A stretch of DNA of 64,000 nt from JAEUIE01 sp046350055 (lineage in GTDB: Bacteria; Planctomycetota; Planctomycetia; Gemmatales; HRBIN36). Numbering within the stretch: position 1 is the first letter of the stretch; the number at the start of each line of letters is the position of its first letter. A model generated the notes under the pieces. The model had not been told where the DNA came from, did no database searches, and saw only the letters and a program-made list of their open reading frames with translations. The stretch is taken from assembly GCA_046350055.1 (NCBI GenBank), contig JAXMBC010000001.1, positions 5,270,001-5,334,000 of the forward strand, given 5' to 3'. The translations under genes were made by a program, and so were the position numbers. Shown here in pieces: positions 1 through 8,803 of this stretch.

Positions 1-1
1 T

Positions 2-1810
2 GCCGCTCGGATGCTTATCAAGGCAGGGGCCAAGGATGTGGATAGTGCCTGCTTCGCTGCTGCCAGCATGAACAACATCACCATGCTCACCATGATTCTG
101 GAGGAGAGCAAGATCAGTCAGGATGCCCTGGATGCCTCTCTGTATGTAGCGACGACCAGCAAAAACGAGAAAATCACCGAAGCACTGACCAAGGCTGGTG
201 CCAGGCCCCTGCCCCCGGCCAGCGAAGCTGACAGGAAGAAGTGGGAGAAAGTCGCAGGCAGCTACGAAAGCGATGGCGGAGCCAAGATCAGTATCACCTG
301 GAAAGACGTGGGACTGGTCATGAGTGGCCGCTGGCTCAAACCGGCAAGCGAGAACCTGTTCAAGCCGCTGGGTTCGGAAGGAGCTGCCATCCGCGTGGTC
401 TGGAAGGGGGACGAAGTCGATCACCTGGTCATGACCCGTTTCACGGCCGAGTACAGCTTCTACAAGTTCACGCCGCCCGTGGTGACTGCCGCCGCACCTA
501 CGACAGTGGGCAACGTCACCATCACCGCACCTGCCAACTGGCCTTCGTTCCGTGGCCCCGATGGCACCGGTGTCGTCGAAGGCCAGCATCCCCCCATCAA
601 ATGGAATGGCAAAGAGGGGACCAACGTCCGCTGGAAGACTGAGATCCCGGGCCTGGGTCATTCATGCCCGGTCGTCTGGGGCAATCGCATCTTCCTCACG
701 ACCGCCGTCAGCAGCCAGCCTGACCAGAAGATCCGCATCGGGAACTATGGCGACGTTGGCTCAGTCAACGACACCAGCAAGCACACCTGGCATGTCATCT
801 GTGTCGATCGCGACACCGGCAAGATCCTCTGGAACAAGCAGGCCTACGAAGGCACACCCAAGATCAAGCGACATCTCAAAGGCAGCCAGGCCAACTGCAC
901 CGTCGCCACCGATGGCAAACATGTCCTTGCCTGCTTCGGTTCCGAGGGGCTGTACTGCTACGACTTCGCCGGCAAGCTGCTGTGGAAACGGGACCTGAGC
1001 ACGCTCGACTCCAGCTTCTCACTCGATCAGGAATACGAATGGGGCTTCGCCAACTCGCCACTCATTCACGATGGCCTGGCGATCTTGCAATGTGACCTGA
1101 GCCGCGATTCGTTCATTGCTGCCTTCAAGCTGGAAGACGGCGACAAGGTGTGGTCCACGCCTCGCGATGAGATCCCTTCATGGAGTTCACCGGTCATCTG
1201 GCGAAACAGTCTGCGGACTGAGATTGTCACCAATGCGTCACAATATGCCCGCAGCTACGACCCGAAGACCGGGGCGGAACTCTGGCGGCTAGCCAAGAAG
1301 TCGGAAGCCACCATCCCTGCCCCCGTCTGCGGCAAGGATGTCGTCTACATCAGCAGTGGTAACCGGCCCATCCAGCCGATCTTCGCCATCAAGCCCGGAG
1401 CCAGCGGCGACATCTCGCTCAAGGAGAAGGAAGACAAGAGTGCCCACGTTCTCTGGAGCACCCTGCGCGGCGGGCCGTATATGCCCACGCCGATCCTCTA
1501 TGGCAACTACTTCTATACCTGCAGCAACAGCGGCGTCCTTGCGTGCTACGATGCAGCCACCGGCAAGGAGATTTACAAGAAGCGCACCGGCAGTGGCAGC
1601 TACACCGCCTCACCCGTCGCAGCCGATGGCCGTATCTATCTCTCGTCGGAGCAGGGCGAGGTACATGTGGTGAAAGCAGGCCCGACGTTTGAGCTGCTGG
1701 CAGTGAACACGCTGGATGATTACATCATGGCCACGCCAGCCATATCCAATGGCAGCCTGTTCGTGCGGAGCCAGCACTTCCTGTGGTCGCTGGGAGAAGC
1801 AGCTAAATAG
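2..1810 (+). CDS. Ankyrin/PQQ beta-propeller fusion protein (5' partial)
   Basis: The frame is already open at the window edge, so the start is probably missing. Residues 1-67 from the first ATG (position 11) read as ankyrin-like repeats ending in TKAGA. Residues 70-150 form a small beta-rich region resembling the DUF3471 type. From about residue 178 (WPSFRGPDGTG, the usual opening of planctomycete PQQ proteins) to the end lies a PQQ-type propeller with repeated blade motifs such as DTGKILWNK, DGDKVWST and ATGKEIYKK. Such propellers serve as quinoprotein or scaffold modules, often exported; no catalytic residues can be assigned here. The ankyrin head joined to this propeller is unusual. Confidence is high for the propeller and moderate for the ankyrin part, which is cut. 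Confidence 0.85.
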   Translation, partial: AARMLIKAGAKDVDSACFAAASMNNITMLTMILEESKISQDALDASLYVATTSKNEKITEALTKAGARPLPPASEADRKKWEKVAGSYESDGGAKISITWKDVGLVMSGRWLKPASENLFKPLGSEGAAIRVVWKGDEVDHLVMTRFTAEYSFYKFTPPVVTAAAPTTVGNVTITAPANWPSFRGPDGTGVVEGQHPPIKWNGKEGTNVRWKTEIPGLGHSCPVVWGNRIFLTTAVSSQPDQKIRIGNYGDVGSVNDTSKHTWHVICVDRDTGKILWNKQAYEGTPKIKRHLKGSQANCTVATDGKHVLACFGSEGLYCYDFAGKLLWKRDLSTLDSSFSLDQEYEWGFANSPLIHDGLAILQCDLSRDSFIAAFKLEDGDKVWSTPRDEIPSWSSPVIWRNSLRTEIVTNASQYARSYDPKTGAELWRLAKKSEATIPAPVCGKDVVYISSGNRPIQPIFAIKPGASGDISLKEKEDKSAHVLWSTLRGGPYMPTPILYGNYFYTCSNSGVLACYDAATGKEIYKKRTGSGSYTASPVAADGRIYLSSEQGEVHVVKAGPTFELLAVNTLDDYIMATPAISNGSLFVRSQHFLWSLGEAAK

Positions 1811-1886
1811 ACGATATCCCTGTCTTCTATTGCCAGGAGCATCAGCTTCCCGCACCATAAAGGAATCCATTCCTGCCGAGACCGCT

Positions 1887-2774
1887 ATGCTCTCCCTCAT
1901 CCTGCTTTGCCTGACCGTCGATCCCGTTCCCGCATCCAGTTACAAGCTCATCCACACCCGTACCGGCAAAGAGCTGACGCTGGTGCAGTTGGCGGATGAA
2001 CTGGCCAGCCGCGACGTCATTTTCTTCGGTGAACTGCACGACAATGTCGTAGGGCACCAGGTCTATGCTGAGCTGGCCACGCTACTGAGCGACCGTCGCA
2101 GCGACATGGTCATCGCCATGGAAATGTTTGAACGGGATGTGCAGGGCGTCGTGAATGACTACCTGCGTGGCAAGCTGGACGAAGCTGGCTTCCTCAAGCA
2201 CAGTCGGCCCTGGAAGGACTATGCCCGCGACTATCGCCCTCTGATCGAACTTGCCAGAGCCCGCAAGCTCGATGTGATTGCAGGTAATCTGCCCCGCCCT
2301 GTTGCTTCCCGGGTAGCCAGCAAGGAAGGGAGCATGTCTCCGTACCTGCCACGCAAGCTCTCCGCTCCCAATGATCGCTACCGGGAACTCTTCGACGAAA
2401 CCATGAAAGGCCACCCCGGTGCCGAAGGTATGGTCGAACGGATGTACCTGTCACAGTGTGCCAAGGACGACGCGATGGCGGAAGGCATGGCTGACTACCT
2501 CCTGGCCAATCCTCATCGCCAGCCCCTCGTGATCCATTGCAATGGCAACTTCCACAGCGACTATGGCCTGGGTACCGCCACCCGCCTCGCCCAGAGGGTA
2601 CCACTTGCCCAGCAGAGCATCATCTCGATGGTCGGTGCCGTCGATATCAACAAGGCAGACTTGAGCAAGGAAATGAAGAAGGCCCACTATCTGCTGATCG
2701 TCCCCAAGCCCCCCGAACCGCCCAAGAAGACCGAAGCCAAGCCAGCTGAGAAGACAGCACCGCCGAAGAAGTAG
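1887..2774 (+). CDS. ChaN-like (Tiki/haem-binding superfamily) protein
   Basis: A 295-residue protein beginning at the ATG at 1887, whose first residues (MLSLILLCLT) are a short export signal; the frame stays open upstream but overlaps the preceding gene and has no signal there. Residues 44-60 carry FFGELHDNVVGHQ and a later MEMFERD, with HCNGNFHSDYGLG towards the C-terminus. These are hallmarks of the ChaN/PF04187 family of haem-binding lipoproteins, related to Tiki metalloproteases. The C-terminal 25 residues are a Pro/Lys/Glu tail, perhaps for wall or surface interaction. There is no clear lipobox cysteine. It lies 76 bp after the PQQ gene. Ligand and reaction are not known in this lineage. 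Confidence 0.8.
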   Translation: MLSLILLCLTVDPVPASSYKLIHTRTGKELTLVQLADELASRDVIFFGELHDNVVGHQVYAELATLLSDRRSDMVIAMEMFERDVQGVVNDYLRGKLDEAGFLKHSRPWKDYARDYRPLIELARARKLDVIAGNLPRPVASRVASKEGSMSPYLPRKLSAPNDRYRELFDETMKGHPGAEGMVERMYLSQCAKDDAMAEGMADYLLANPHRQPLVIHCNGNFHSDYGLGTATRLAQRVPLAQQSIISMVGAVDINKADLSKEMKKAHYLLIVPKPPEPPKKTEAKPAEKTAPPKK

Positions 2775-2816
2775 GAACACCAACCCGAAGCGTCAGCGAG
2801 GAAGAACCTCGCGAGA

Positions 2817-3809
2817 TTACAACTTGGGTTCGATTTCCAGAACCACCTTGCCCCGGTGTTCGCCAGATTCCAGATAGCGATGGGCCTCAACTGCATCGTT
2901 GAGTGCAAACACCCGGTCCACCATCGGCTTCACTCGTCCCGCTTGCACCAGAGGCCAGACATGTTGCCGCACCTCGCTCACCAGTCGGCTCTTCTCCTCC
3001 ACACTCCGGGGCCTTAGCAGCGAGCCGGTGATTGTCGCCTGTAGCCGCATCATCAGTCCGATATCGAGTTCCCCCTTCGCTCCGCCCCGGGTCGCTATCG
3101 TCACCAGCCGCCCCTGAGGTGCCAGGCATTCAAGGTTCTTCTGAAGGTAGCTGCCACCCACGATATCAAGAATAACATTCACCCCCTGCCCGCCTGTCAC
3201 TTCCTCAACGCAGGCAGTAAAATCATCACTCTTGTAGTTGAATACTGCCCAGGCCCCCAGCTCCCGGCAATAGGCCATCTTGCTGTCGCTGCCCACGGTA
3301 CAGAGCACCGTAGCTCCCCGGGCCACGGCTAACTGAATGGCTGTCGAACCGATACCACTGGCCCCACCATGCACCAGCAGCTTCTCGCCGGCCTGCAGTC
3401 GCCCCAGCTCGAACACATTGCTCCAGACCGTACAGCAGGTCTCAGGAAGCGCGGCCGCATCCGTTGCCGTGAAACCCGCTGGCCAGGGCAGGCACTGACC
3501 GGCAGGCACCGTCACATACTCGGCATAACCTCCACCAGTCAGTAATGCGGTCACCCGGTCGCCAGCTTTCCACTTTGCTACATCGCCTGCAACCGCCACC
3601 ACTTCTCCGGCTGCCTCCAGGCCCAGCACCTCAGCGGAGACACCTGCTGGCACAGGATACTTGCCCCGTCGCTGCAGCAGATCTGCGCCATTCACTCCCG
3701 CTGCCTGCACCCGCAGCAGTACCTCGCCCGACTTCACTTCTGGCACGGGACGCTGCTGAATCTGCAGCACTTCCGCACCGCCGGGACTGGTGATAACACA
3801 AGCTCGCAT
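2817..3809 (-). CDS. NAD(P)H:quinone oxidoreductase, PIG3 type
   Basis: A zinc-independent medium-chain dehydrogenase of about 330 residues. The start chosen gives MRACVITSPGG, the family's usual opening; an ATG 18 nt further upstream (3827) is also possible. The N-terminal GroES-like part contains GVNGADLLQRRGKYPVPAG and the Rossmann part HGGASGIGSTAIQLA followed by SDSKMAYCRELGA, the NADPH-binding region. The order and length match the TP53I3/PIG3 quinone oxidoreductases, which reduce quinones using NADPH in the cytosol. It stands alone and converges with the ChaN-like gene. Confidence 0.88.
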   Translation of the reverse strand: MRACVITSPGGAEVLQIQQRPVPEVKSGEVLLRVQAAGVNGADLLQRRGKYPVPAGVSAEVLGLEAAGEVVAVAGDVAKWKAGDRVTALLTGGGYAEYVTVPAGQCLPWPAGFTATDAAALPETCCTVWSNVFELGRLQAGEKLLVHGGASGIGSTAIQLAVARGATVLCTVGSDSKMAYCRELGAWAVFNYKSDDFTACVEEVTGGQGVNVILDIVGGSYLQKNLECLAPQGRLVTIATRGGAKGELDIGLMMRLQATITGSLLRPRSVEEKSRLVSEVRQHVWPLVQAGRVKPMVDRVFALNDAVEAHRYLESGEHRGKVVLEIEPKL

Positions 3810-3962
3810 GCTGGATGGAATCATCACTCTACTTCTGTCAAGAGGAGAAGAACATTCTGGCTGCTTTGCTCTTGCGAGCAGTTGCCGTCTCTGCTACGTC
3901 ACCGCCCCGTTGGAACGAGGCGAACCGAACTACACTCTTGATCTATAACCTATAATGACAAC

Positions 3963-4520
3963 ATGAAGCTGCGACGACCGAACGTCAAAGAACTGGTATT
4001 CCAGGCCTACACCAGGCCACTCCACCCGGAGTTGTTCTCCATCCGGGCCCGTGAACGCGTGCAGAAGCTCGGCCACGATGTCACTGCCCAGCTCACCGCT
4101 ACCGGCCATGTCGTCATCTGGCATTCCCAGGGACGCTATCTCACTGAAGTGCTGACCGCCCGCGACATCATTCTGCCTGAAAAGCGACTACTGGAGTACC
4201 GCATTGTATCAGGCTATGGACCGATTCGTGTGGAGGTTCCACCGCGAGGCGATCAGCCCGGCTACGAATACCACGCCTGTTTCCAGAGTGAGTTACTGGA
4301 ATGGCCTGACTTCTGCCGGGCCCATGATGAGATTGAAGCTGATGCGAAGAAGAGAGGCATGCTCGTCAGACTGCCCAGCAAGCGCAGCAAGGCCTATCCT
4401 GCCCTCGGCTTCATCGTTCTCGAAGGCCATCCCAACTGCCTGCTGATTCATGCCTTTCACACTTACCCCGACGAGCAGACCGTGGTAAAGTCTCAATCGC
4501 TGATTGAATTCACTTCTTAG
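3963..4520 (+). CDS. Conserved protein, resembles DUF2617
   Basis: A soluble 185-residue protein without signal peptide or membrane segment. The opening (VKELVFQAYTRPLHPELF) and an internal YRIVSGYGPIRVEVPPRG followed by YEYHACFQSE are consistent with DUF2617, a family reported mainly from planctomycetes and actinobacteria and of unknown function. That placement is from memory of the family pattern, not a search. The ATG at 3963 follows a short AT-rich stretch. The stop codon is followed at once by the heptad repeat array that fills the gap to the FAD/Fe-S gene. Confidence 0.6.
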   Translation: MKLRRPNVKELVFQAYTRPLHPELFSIRARERVQKLGHDVTAQLTATGHVVIWHSQGRYLTEVLTARDIILPEKRLLEYRIVSGYGPIRVEVPPRGDQPGYEYHACFQSELLEWPDFCRAHDEIEADAKKRGMLVRLPSKRSKAYPALGFIVLEGHPNCLLIHAFHTYPDEQTVVKSQSLIEFTS

Positions 4521-4594
4521 TGCCACGGTGCCAAGTGCTTAGTCCTAAGTCAGGCTGCATGGCACTTGGCACTGAGGACTGAGCACTTAGGACA
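4521..4594. repeat. Heptad repeat array A1 (TSCTNAG units, inverted pair)
   Basis: The gap between two genes is built of 7-bp units of the form T-C/G-C-T-N-A-G. The left half (about 4531-4551) reads on the plus strand as TGCTTAG, TCCTAAG; the right half (about 4561-4594) carries similar units in reverse complement. The two halves therefore form a degenerate palindrome. The putative TTG start of the next gene lies in the right half. Confidence 0.75.
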
Positions 4595-7568
4595 ACTGTT
4601 GACTCCCAAGCAGCTACGAGATGATTTGCGCGGTGTGCTGAAAGGCCAGGTACGGGTCGATGAAACGACACGTCGCCTGTTCGCCACGGATGCCAGCATC
4701 TTCCGCATGCTGCCACTGGGAGTCGTCACACCAGTCGATCAGGAAGACCTGCTCAAACTCGTCAAGTATGCCAGCGAAAGGCAGCTCGGCCTCACCGCCC
4801 GGGGTGGCGGCACCGGTCTCGCCGGTGAATGCCTAACCCAGCAACTTGTTGTCGACCTCACTGCCCACTTCCAGAAGATTGTCGAAGTTTCTGACGATAC
4901 CATTCAAGTACAACCCGGCGTGGTTGCCCAGCAGGTAAACTTACTGCTGGCAAGCCGTGGCAGACGACTTGCTATTGATTGTGCCAGTGAAGCCAGTTGC
5001 ACCATCGGCGGCATGCTGGCTACCAATGCGTCCGGTGCCCGCGTTTTCAAACACGGCTACCTGCGTCAGTACGTGGAGGCAGTGCAGGCCGTCATCGGTA
5101 CGGGGCAGGCTGTTACCCTGAAACCCCAGCGGGCTAACCAGCAGGCCATCATTACCGCTGAATCGCAATTAGCAGATGTCCTGGCCAACCTGATCACTCA
5201 GCACGAGTCACTCATCCAGACGTGCCTTCCCAAGACGCACTTCAATCGCGCTGGATATCTCCTGCACGACCTGATGAAGGAGCAGATGATAGCGCTGCAG
5301 CGTGTGCTGGTAGGTTCCGAGGGCACACTGGGCATCATTACCGAAGCCAAGCTTCGTACCGTTCCCATTCCGGTGGAACGAGGCGTACTGCTTCTGGGAT
5401 TTGCCAGCATGCAGGAAGCTGCTGAACTCGTTCCAGCTTTGCTGGACAGTGAACCTTCTGCGGTGGAGTTGCTGGATCGTCGACTGATCACCATGGCTTG
5501 TGAAGCGGAGCCGTTATTCAAGCGATGGCTCAGCCCCAGCATGCAGGTTGCCTTACTGGTTGAATGGGAAAGTGATGAACCCGGCGCCATGATGCCGCGC
5601 ATTGAAATCGCCATGGCTACCGTGCATCGCCTCTCACATCCACTGGTGGAACGGCTGAGCGTCGAGCCTGTTGAAGCGGAGCAACTCTGGTCATTGCGGA
5701 GCAAGGCATTGCCCGGGTTGCTTGCCAGCGCCAAGCGAACGCCAGTAGCCTTCCTGGAAGACATGGCTGTGCCTGTTGAATCACTCGCCAGCTTCCTGGT
5801 ACATGTTCAGCAACTGCTGCCTCGTCACAACACAGCTGCCAGCGTACTCAGTCATGCTGCAGCTGGCATCGTTCACCTTCGTCCTCTCTTCGATCTGCAC
5901 TCTCCATCTGATATCAAGCAACTGCAGGCACTCACCGAAGATGTCTATGCCGAGGTGTTTCGACTGGGTGGCACCATCAGTGCCCAGCATGGAGTAGGCC
6001 TGGCGCGAGCACCGTGGTTACCTCAACAGATGGGACCGATGCTCGACCTGTTCAGGCAGGTCAAGACCCTCTTCGATCCCGCTGGGATCTTCAATCCCGG
6101 CAAGATACTGGGTGGCACCGGTTCGCCTTTCCAGTATCTGCGTGCTGAGCCTGAAGTTACATCCAGCGAAGTCCTGCCTGCAGATCTTCCTGTCTCCGCT
6201 GATGATTCTCAGACTGGTCAGAAAGTGCTGTCGCTACCTGTCGTCAAATGGCAGATGAACTGGTCGAATGGCAGCGTGCTGCAGATGGCAGAAAGCTGCA
6301 ATGGCTGCGGTGCCTGTCGCGCGAAAGAGCCGGGCAAGCGGATGTGCCCTATCTATCATGCCGAAACGCATGAAGCAGCCAGTCCTCGAGCCAAGGCCAA
6401 TCTGCTTCGCGATCTGCTTACTCATCCGGAAATGGAACTGAAGATCGATGCAGAAGCGGTGCGGGCTGTTGCAGACCTGTGCGTGAACTGCAAGATGTGC
6501 GGCATTGAATGTCCATCGCGTGTGCCTATTCCCCAGTTGATGCTGGAAGCGAAGGCACAGAATGTTAAAGAACAAGGGCTACGCTGGCGTGACTGGATTG
6601 TCTCCCACATTGATACCTGGGCCCGCTGGGGAAGCCACTGGGCCTGGCTGGTAAATGGCCTGTTGCGAGGCAGGATCAGCCGCTGGCTGCTGGAGAGGCT
6701 CTTTGGCGTCGCTCGGCTGCGTCGGCTGCCCAGGCTGCATTTTGATACCTTTGTGAATCGAGCCAGGAGATATGGCTGGACCGTACAGCCGACCGAAGTG
6801 GACCGGCCCCGTGTCCTCTATTTTGTCGATACGTTTGGCCAGTACTTCGATCCTGAAGTCGCAGAAGCTGCAGTAAGAGTATTACAGGCCGCAGGAGTAC
6901 AGGTATATGTTCCTCCGGAAGCACTACAAAGCGGTGCAGCTGCTCTCTCTGTCGGTCATCTGGAACGAGCCCGCCGACTTGCCCAGCGTAACATCAACAC
7001 GCTGGAACCGTTGACTCGCGAAGGATATACCATTCTTTGCAGCGAGCCGACCACTGCCATTATGCTGAAACAGGATTACCTGCACCTGGTTGATGATCCC
7101 GGTGCCGCCCAGGTAGCCCGTCATACGGTGGAACTCATGACGTACCTGCAGCAACTGGATGAACAGGGACGACTCCCTGCAGCCACAGCAGCAGACATGC
7201 CCCTGACAATCGGTCATCATGTTCCTTGCCATATCAAAGCCCTGCAACAAGGGGTGCATGGTCCAGACTTGCTTCAGCGATCCGCCCGCTACCGGGTCAA
7301 GACGCTTGATCTCAGTTGTTCTGGTATGGCTGGAGTCTATGGCTTGCAGAAGGCCCATTTCGCCTCTTCCTTGAAAGCGGGGCAACCGATCCTGGATCGC
7401 TTCAGCCAGGAGGATTTGCATGTTGGTTCCAGCGAGTGCAGTTCCTGCCGCTTGCAAATGCAGCAGCGGGAAGACAAGCTGGTGCTTCACCCGGTGCAAT
7501 GGCTGGCTTTAGCCTATGGTCTCATGCCTTCGCTGGCAGAACGGCTACGGAAAGGAGTGGTGGCCTGA
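4566..7568 (+). CDS. FAD-linked oxidase / 4Fe-4S / CCG-domain oxidoreductase
   Basis: A 1000-residue fusion of a GlcD-like FAD subunit with a GlcF-like iron-sulfur subunit, of the type called D-lactate dehydrogenase (cytochrome) or 2-hydroxyacid dehydrogenase. Residues 1-515 hold the PCMH FAD fold (GGGTGLAGEC; SCTIGGMLATNASG) and the FAD-oxidase C domain ending AQHGVGLARAPWL. Two 4Fe-4S motifs follow at about 577 (CNGCGACR...CP) and 639 (CVNCKMCGIECP). Cysteine-rich CCG-like segments lie near 880 and 917 (CSGMAGVYG) and 955 (SSECSSC). It should oxidise a 2-hydroxy acid and pass electrons to quinone; the substrate cannot be read. The start is uncertain: no ATG fits, so a TTG at 4566 or 4599 is likely, the latter preceded by AGGA. 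It overlaps moaD by one base. Confidence 0.88.
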   Translation: MALRTEHLGQLLTPKQLRDDLRGVLKGQVRVDETTRRLFATDASIFRMLPLGVVTPVDQEDLLKLVKYASERQLGLTARGGGTGLAGECLTQQLVVDLTAHFQKIVEVSDDTIQVQPGVVAQQVNLLLASRGRRLAIDCASEASCTIGGMLATNASGARVFKHGYLRQYVEAVQAVIGTGQAVTLKPQRANQQAIITAESQLADVLANLITQHESLIQTCLPKTHFNRAGYLLHDLMKEQMIALQRVLVGSEGTLGIITEAKLRTVPIPVERGVLLLGFASMQEAAELVPALLDSEPSAVELLDRRLITMACEAEPLFKRWLSPSMQVALLVEWESDEPGAMMPRIEIAMATVHRLSHPLVERLSVEPVEAEQLWSLRSKALPGLLASAKRTPVAFLEDMAVPVESLASFLVHVQQLLPRHNTAASVLSHAAAGIVHLRPLFDLHSPSDIKQLQALTEDVYAEVFRLGGTISAQHGVGLARAPWLPQQMGPMLDLFRQVKTLFDPAGIFNPGKILGGTGSPFQYLRAEPEVTSSEVLPADLPVSADDSQTGQKVLSLPVVKWQMNWSNGSVLQMAESCNGCGACRAKEPGKRMCPIYHAETHEAASPRAKANLLRDLLTHPEMELKIDAEAVRAVADLCVNCKMCGIECPSRVPIPQLMLEAKAQNVKEQGLRWRDWIVSHIDTWARWGSHWAWLVNGLLRGRISRWLLERLFGVARLRRLPRLHFDTFVNRARRYGWTVQPTEVDRPRVLYFVDTFGQYFDPEVAEAAVRVLQAAGVQVYVPPEALQSGAAALSVGHLERARRLAQRNINTLEPLTREGYTILCSEPTTAIMLKQDYLHLVDDPGAAQVARHTVELMTYLQQLDEQGRLPAATAADMPLTIGHHVPCHIKALQQGVHGPDLLQRSARYRVKTLDLSCSGMAGVYGLQKAHFASSLKAGQPILDRFSQEDLHVGSSECSSCRLQMQQREDKLVLHPVQWLALAYGLMPSLAERLRKGVVA

Positions 7569-7819
7569 TGACCATTCACTTCTACGCCGGATTCAAAACC
7601 CTGGCGCAATGTACAGAAGGTACATTGCCATGGTCGTCTCACCTGACGGTAGCAGAACTGCGACTGCAACTGGCAGCCCATTGGCCTGCCATTGCGAAGC
7701 TGCTCGAGCGGTCACGCATTGCAGTGAATGACCAGATTGTCGAGGATTCTGCACAGGTTCCTGAAAATGCAGAGATCGCATTACTTCCTCCCGTCAGTGG
7801 AGGGCTGAGCTTATGGTAA
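7568..7819 (+). CDS. moaD: Molybdopterin synthase sulfur carrier subunit (MoaD), extended C-terminus
   Basis: An 83-residue ubiquitin-like protein. The ATG overlaps the stop of the upstream gene (TGATG), and moaE starts inside its last codons, so the genes are translationally coupled. MTIHFYAG at the start and PENAEIALLPPVSGG near the end are the MoaD pattern. The Gly-Gly that must be adenylated and thiocarboxylated is normally the very C-terminus; here four residues (LSLW) follow. Either the tail is cut off after translation, the protein works in a modified way, or one inserted base has replaced a stop right after Gly-Gly. Identity is secure because moaE follows directly. Confidence 0.88.
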   Translation: MTIHFYAGFKTLAQCTEGTLPWSSHLTVAELRLQLAAHWPAIAKLLERSRIAVNDQIVEDSAQVPENAEIALLPPVSGGLSLW

Positions 7820-8223
7820 AACTGCAAAGCGAACCGATTGATTACCAAGCTCTGACGGAAGCTGTGCGTTCGACTTCCAGTGGCGCGGTCTGCCTCTTTC
7901 TTGGCACCGTGCGGGAGTTCACCGGCAGCCAGCAAACCGTCGCACTGACCTACGAAGCCCATCCAAAGTTGGCCGTGCAGCTGTTAGCCCAGGTTGAAAG
8001 TGAAGTACATTCCAGATGGCCGGTCAAGCAAGTGGCCATCGTTCATCGTACAGGTCGGCTGGAACTGGGCGAAATCAGCGTAGCCATCGCCATTGGTTGC
8101 CCGCATCGAGCAGAGGCCTTCGCTGCATGTCAGTATGCGATGGAGCGGATCAAAGAGATCGTCCCCATCTGGAAGGAAGAGCTGGCCCCGGATGGTCAGA
8201 GGGAATGGGTGCATCCAAAGTAG
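7813..8223 (+). CDS. moaE: Molybdopterin synthase catalytic subunit (MoaE)
   Basis: A 136-residue protein that with MoaD converts cyclic pyranopterin monophosphate to molybdopterin. Family motifs are GAVCLFLGTVREFTG, LTYEAHPKLA, HRTGRLELGE and the C-terminal AMERIKEIVPIWKEE, whose lysines include the catalytic one. It overlaps moaD by 7 bp. No other moa or mob genes are in the window, so the rest of the pathway must be encoded elsewhere. The TAG stop is supplied by the end of the adjacent MITE-like element. Confidence 0.95.
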   Translation: MVKLQSEPIDYQALTEAVRSTSSGAVCLFLGTVREFTGSQQTVALTYEAHPKLAVQLLAQVESEVHSRWPVKQVAIVHRTGRLELGEISVAIAIGCPHRAEAFAACQYAMERIKEIVPIWKEELAPDGQREWVHPK

Positions 8224-8325
8224 CGCGGCATCCTGCCGCGTATGCAGCTGCTCGTAGTGGTGCAACTCACAGCGTAGCTGCACCACCACTATCTATTACA
8301 GACGCGGCTGGGATACCTCGCCTAC
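8220..8325. repeat. MITE-like element, copy 1
   Basis: A 106-bp element filling the gap between moaE and the PDZ gene. It opens with GTAG followed by a hairpin with arms CGCGGCA (8224-8230) and TGCCGCG (8234-8240), has an inner imperfect hairpin built on GTGGTGCA/TGCACCAC, and closes with a degraded terminal repeat containing AGACGCGGC. The first half matches closely the reverse complement of the element at 28796-28907. Only the left end is well conserved here. Confidence 0.75.
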
Positions 8326-8326
8326 T

Positions 8327-8698
8327 TTAGAATCGCACCGCCTGCAGGGTCACACCGATGTGCCCATCGCGGGGGAAGACATGGACGATTCGCACCCGGC
8401 GGGTCTCATCGTCCCACACCTTCAGTACCGCCCGCTGTCCCGTACGGTGCAGGAGCCGATGCAACTCTTCCGGATGATTCACATCCCGGCCATCTACTTC
8501 GAGGATAATGTCACCCCGATCCAGTCCAGCCCGTGCAGCAGGGGAGAAGCGGACAACTGATGTCACCCGCAATCCTTCGCGAGGATGATTGCGATGCTGA
8601 AAGCCATCACGCCAGGGTTCATGAGCCGTAGCGGAGACTGCCAGGGCTGGAGAGGCAACAAGACCGAAAACAAGCAGGTATTTGGCAAGGCGATTCAT
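8327..8698 (-). CDS. Secreted PDZ-domain protein
   Basis: A 123-residue exported protein consisting of a signal peptide and one PDZ domain. The ATG at 8698 is preceded by AAGGAGCT, a good ribosome site, and begins MNRLAKYLLVFGLVASPALA; a frame open further upstream is not needed. Residues 41-110 contain GLRVTSVVRFSPAARAGLDRGDIILEVDGRDV, the peptide-binding loop and core of a PDZ fold as in HtrA proteases, but no protease domain is present. It may bind C-termini of periplasmic proteins. The C-terminus ends IGVTLQAVRF. Confidence 0.82.
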   Translation of the reverse strand: MNRLAKYLLVFGLVASPALAVSATAHEPWRDGFQHRNHPREGLRVTSVVRFSPAARAGLDRGDIILEVDGRDVNHPEELHRLLHRTGQRAVLKVWDDETRRVRIVHVFPRDGHIGVTLQAVRF

Positions 8699-8803
8699 GA
8701 TTAGCTCCTTGGTTGGGGTCGCATCTTTGCTCGGATGCACCATGGAGACGGCAACATGAAACTGAATTGCGCCACTCTCATGAACTTGTCATGGACCGGG
8801 GAA

